A DNA stretch of 5,713 nucleotides, taken from contig JANXRR010000270.1 of NCBI GenBank assembly GCA_025356795.1, forward strand, positions 1-5,713. Reading direction: 5' to 3'. A program made the translations under genes and the position numbers. The notes beneath the pieces are model-generated. The model searched no databases. It worked only from the letters and a program-made list of their open reading frames with translations, and was not told the DNA's origin. The number at the start of each line of letters is the position of its first letter. Position 1 is the stretch's first letter. Shown piece after piece: positions 5,111-5,713 of the stretch. Origin of the DNA: Bacteroidia bacterium (GTDB taxonomy: Bacteria; Bacteroidota; Bacteroidia; Cytophagales; Cyclobacteriaceae).

Positions 5111-5713
5111 CTAATCAATTTTGGGTTGCGCTTTGATGGCCTTCCCAATAAATTCCAATATCTCCTTTCTTCCTAATTTCTTAACCGTTGAAGTAACAAA
5201 AATGGGCGGTAGCGTTTCCCAAATAGAATTCATTTTTTCGAAAAACACTTTTTTTGATTGTTCGAGCTCATTTCGCGTAAGCTTATCAGCCTTTGTCAAT
5301 ACAATTGCTAATGGTTGGCCTCTCACACCCAGCCATTCAATAAAATCCAAATCAATGGCCTGAGGTTTTAATCGCACATCGATCAATATAAATGTGCAAT
5401 AAAGATTTTCCCGTTGAAGAATATAATCTTCAATCATTTTACCAAACGTTTCGCGCTGAGCAAGACTGGTTCTGGCATATCCATAACCAGGCAAATCAAC
5501 CAAGTACCATTTACTATCAATGGAAAAGTGATTTATCATTTGGGTCTTTCCTGGTTTTACCGATGTCTTAGCCAAGTCTTTATGCCTGGCAAGCAAATTT
5601 ATAAGCGATGATTTACCAACGTTGGATCTTCCAATAAAAGCAAATTCTGGCCGTTCAGGCGTTGGGCATTTCTCAACCGAGGTGTTACTTACCAAAAATT
5701 CGGCAACGTGTAT
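5111..5713 (-). CDS. engB: Ribosome biogenesis GTPase EngB/YihA/YsxC, 5' end outside the window
   Basis: TrmE-Era-EngA-EngB-Septin-like small GTPase that assists late assembly of the 50S ribosomal subunit; essential in several bacteria. The frame stays open to the window edge and reads IHVAEFLVSNTSVEKCP at its start. This matches the usual N-terminus of the family (M-x-I-x-x-AEF-x-x-S...CP), so the true start codon lies just beyond 5713 and only a few residues are missing. An in-frame TTG at 5695 is a possible but unlikely start. On the 200 visible residues: G1 GRSNVGKS (28-35), G2 Thr in GKTQ (55-58), G3 DLPGYGYA (73-80), G4 TKAD (140-143), and a G5-like TSTVKKLGR (174-182). The DLPGYGYA and PEFAFIGRSNVGKSSLIN signatures are specific to EngB rather than Era or Der. 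It is probably cotranscribed with the DUF5606 gene downstream. Its promoter is not in the window. Confidence 0.95.
   Translation of the reverse strand: MHVAEFLVSNTSVEKCPTPERPEFAFIGRSNVGKSSLINLLARHKDLAKTSVKPGKTQMINHFSIDSKWYLVDLPGYGYARTSLAQRETFGKMIEDYILQRENLYCTFILIDVRLKPQAIDLDFIEWLGVRGQPLAIVLTKADKLTRNELEQSKKVFFEKMNSIWETLPPIFVTSTVKKLGRKEILEFIGKAIKAQPKID

Noticed and set aside
5111..5695. EngB gene starting at the TTG at 5695
   Set aside because: Family-conserved residues (HVAEF) continue in frame upstream to the window edge, so the gene is treated as 5' truncated.
1..5713. A novel defence, mobile or biosynthetic system
   Set aside because: All complete genes but one belong to well-known housekeeping families. 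I see no transposase, integrase, direct-repeat array, tRNA or composition break.

Overview
The window looks like chromosomal DNA of a Bacteroidota bacterium, most likely from the Cytophagales or a related group. Three things suggest this. The DNA is AT-rich. The starts have weak or no Shine-Dalgarno sequences, and the divergent gaps hold TAnnTTTG-type promoter elements typical of this phylum. Two genes also match families I know essentially only from Bacteroidota: a DUF6588-like beta-barrel C-terminus and a DUF5606 protein. Genus or species cannot be named from the sequence alone.

Layout, left to right. (1) The 3' end of a plus-strand outer-membrane beta-barrel gene (1-233) meets an enoyl-CoA hydratase on the minus strand (236-1009) tail to tail, and the barrel gene's hairpin terminator lies inside the hydratase coding sequence. 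(2) A 91-bp divergent gap (1010-1100) holds promoter-like elements for the hydratase and for a low-molecular-weight protein-tyrosine phosphatase (1101-1568). (3) The phosphatase overlaps the end of a minus-strand aspartate kinase gene (1554-2795) by 15 bp. (4) A 65-bp divergent gap with a perfect 12-bp palindrome separates the aspartokinase from class I fructose-1,6-bisphosphatase (2861-3853). Phenylalanine 4-hydroxylase (3892-4599) follows it on the same strand, probably in one transcript. (5) A second convergent junction leads into a minus-strand pair, DUF5606 (4653-5087) downstream of the ribosome-assembly GTPase EngB/YihA (5111 to the window edge, 5' truncated).

Most genes are central housekeeping functions: acyl-CoA oxidation, entry to the aspartate-family amino acids, gluconeogenesis, phenylalanine-to-tyrosine conversion, and 50S subunit assembly. 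There is no mobile element, CRISPR array, tRNA, rRNA, toxin-antitoxin or defence signature, and no gene-free stretch longer than about 90 bp. I do not see a new multi-gene system. The points worth a second look are small: a terminator embedded in a convergent gene, a palindrome in the spacer of the likely fbp promoter, an A9 homopolymer that decides the N-terminus of phenylalanine hydroxylase, an EngB start that lies beyond the window, and the uncharacterised DUF5606 protein linked to EngB.
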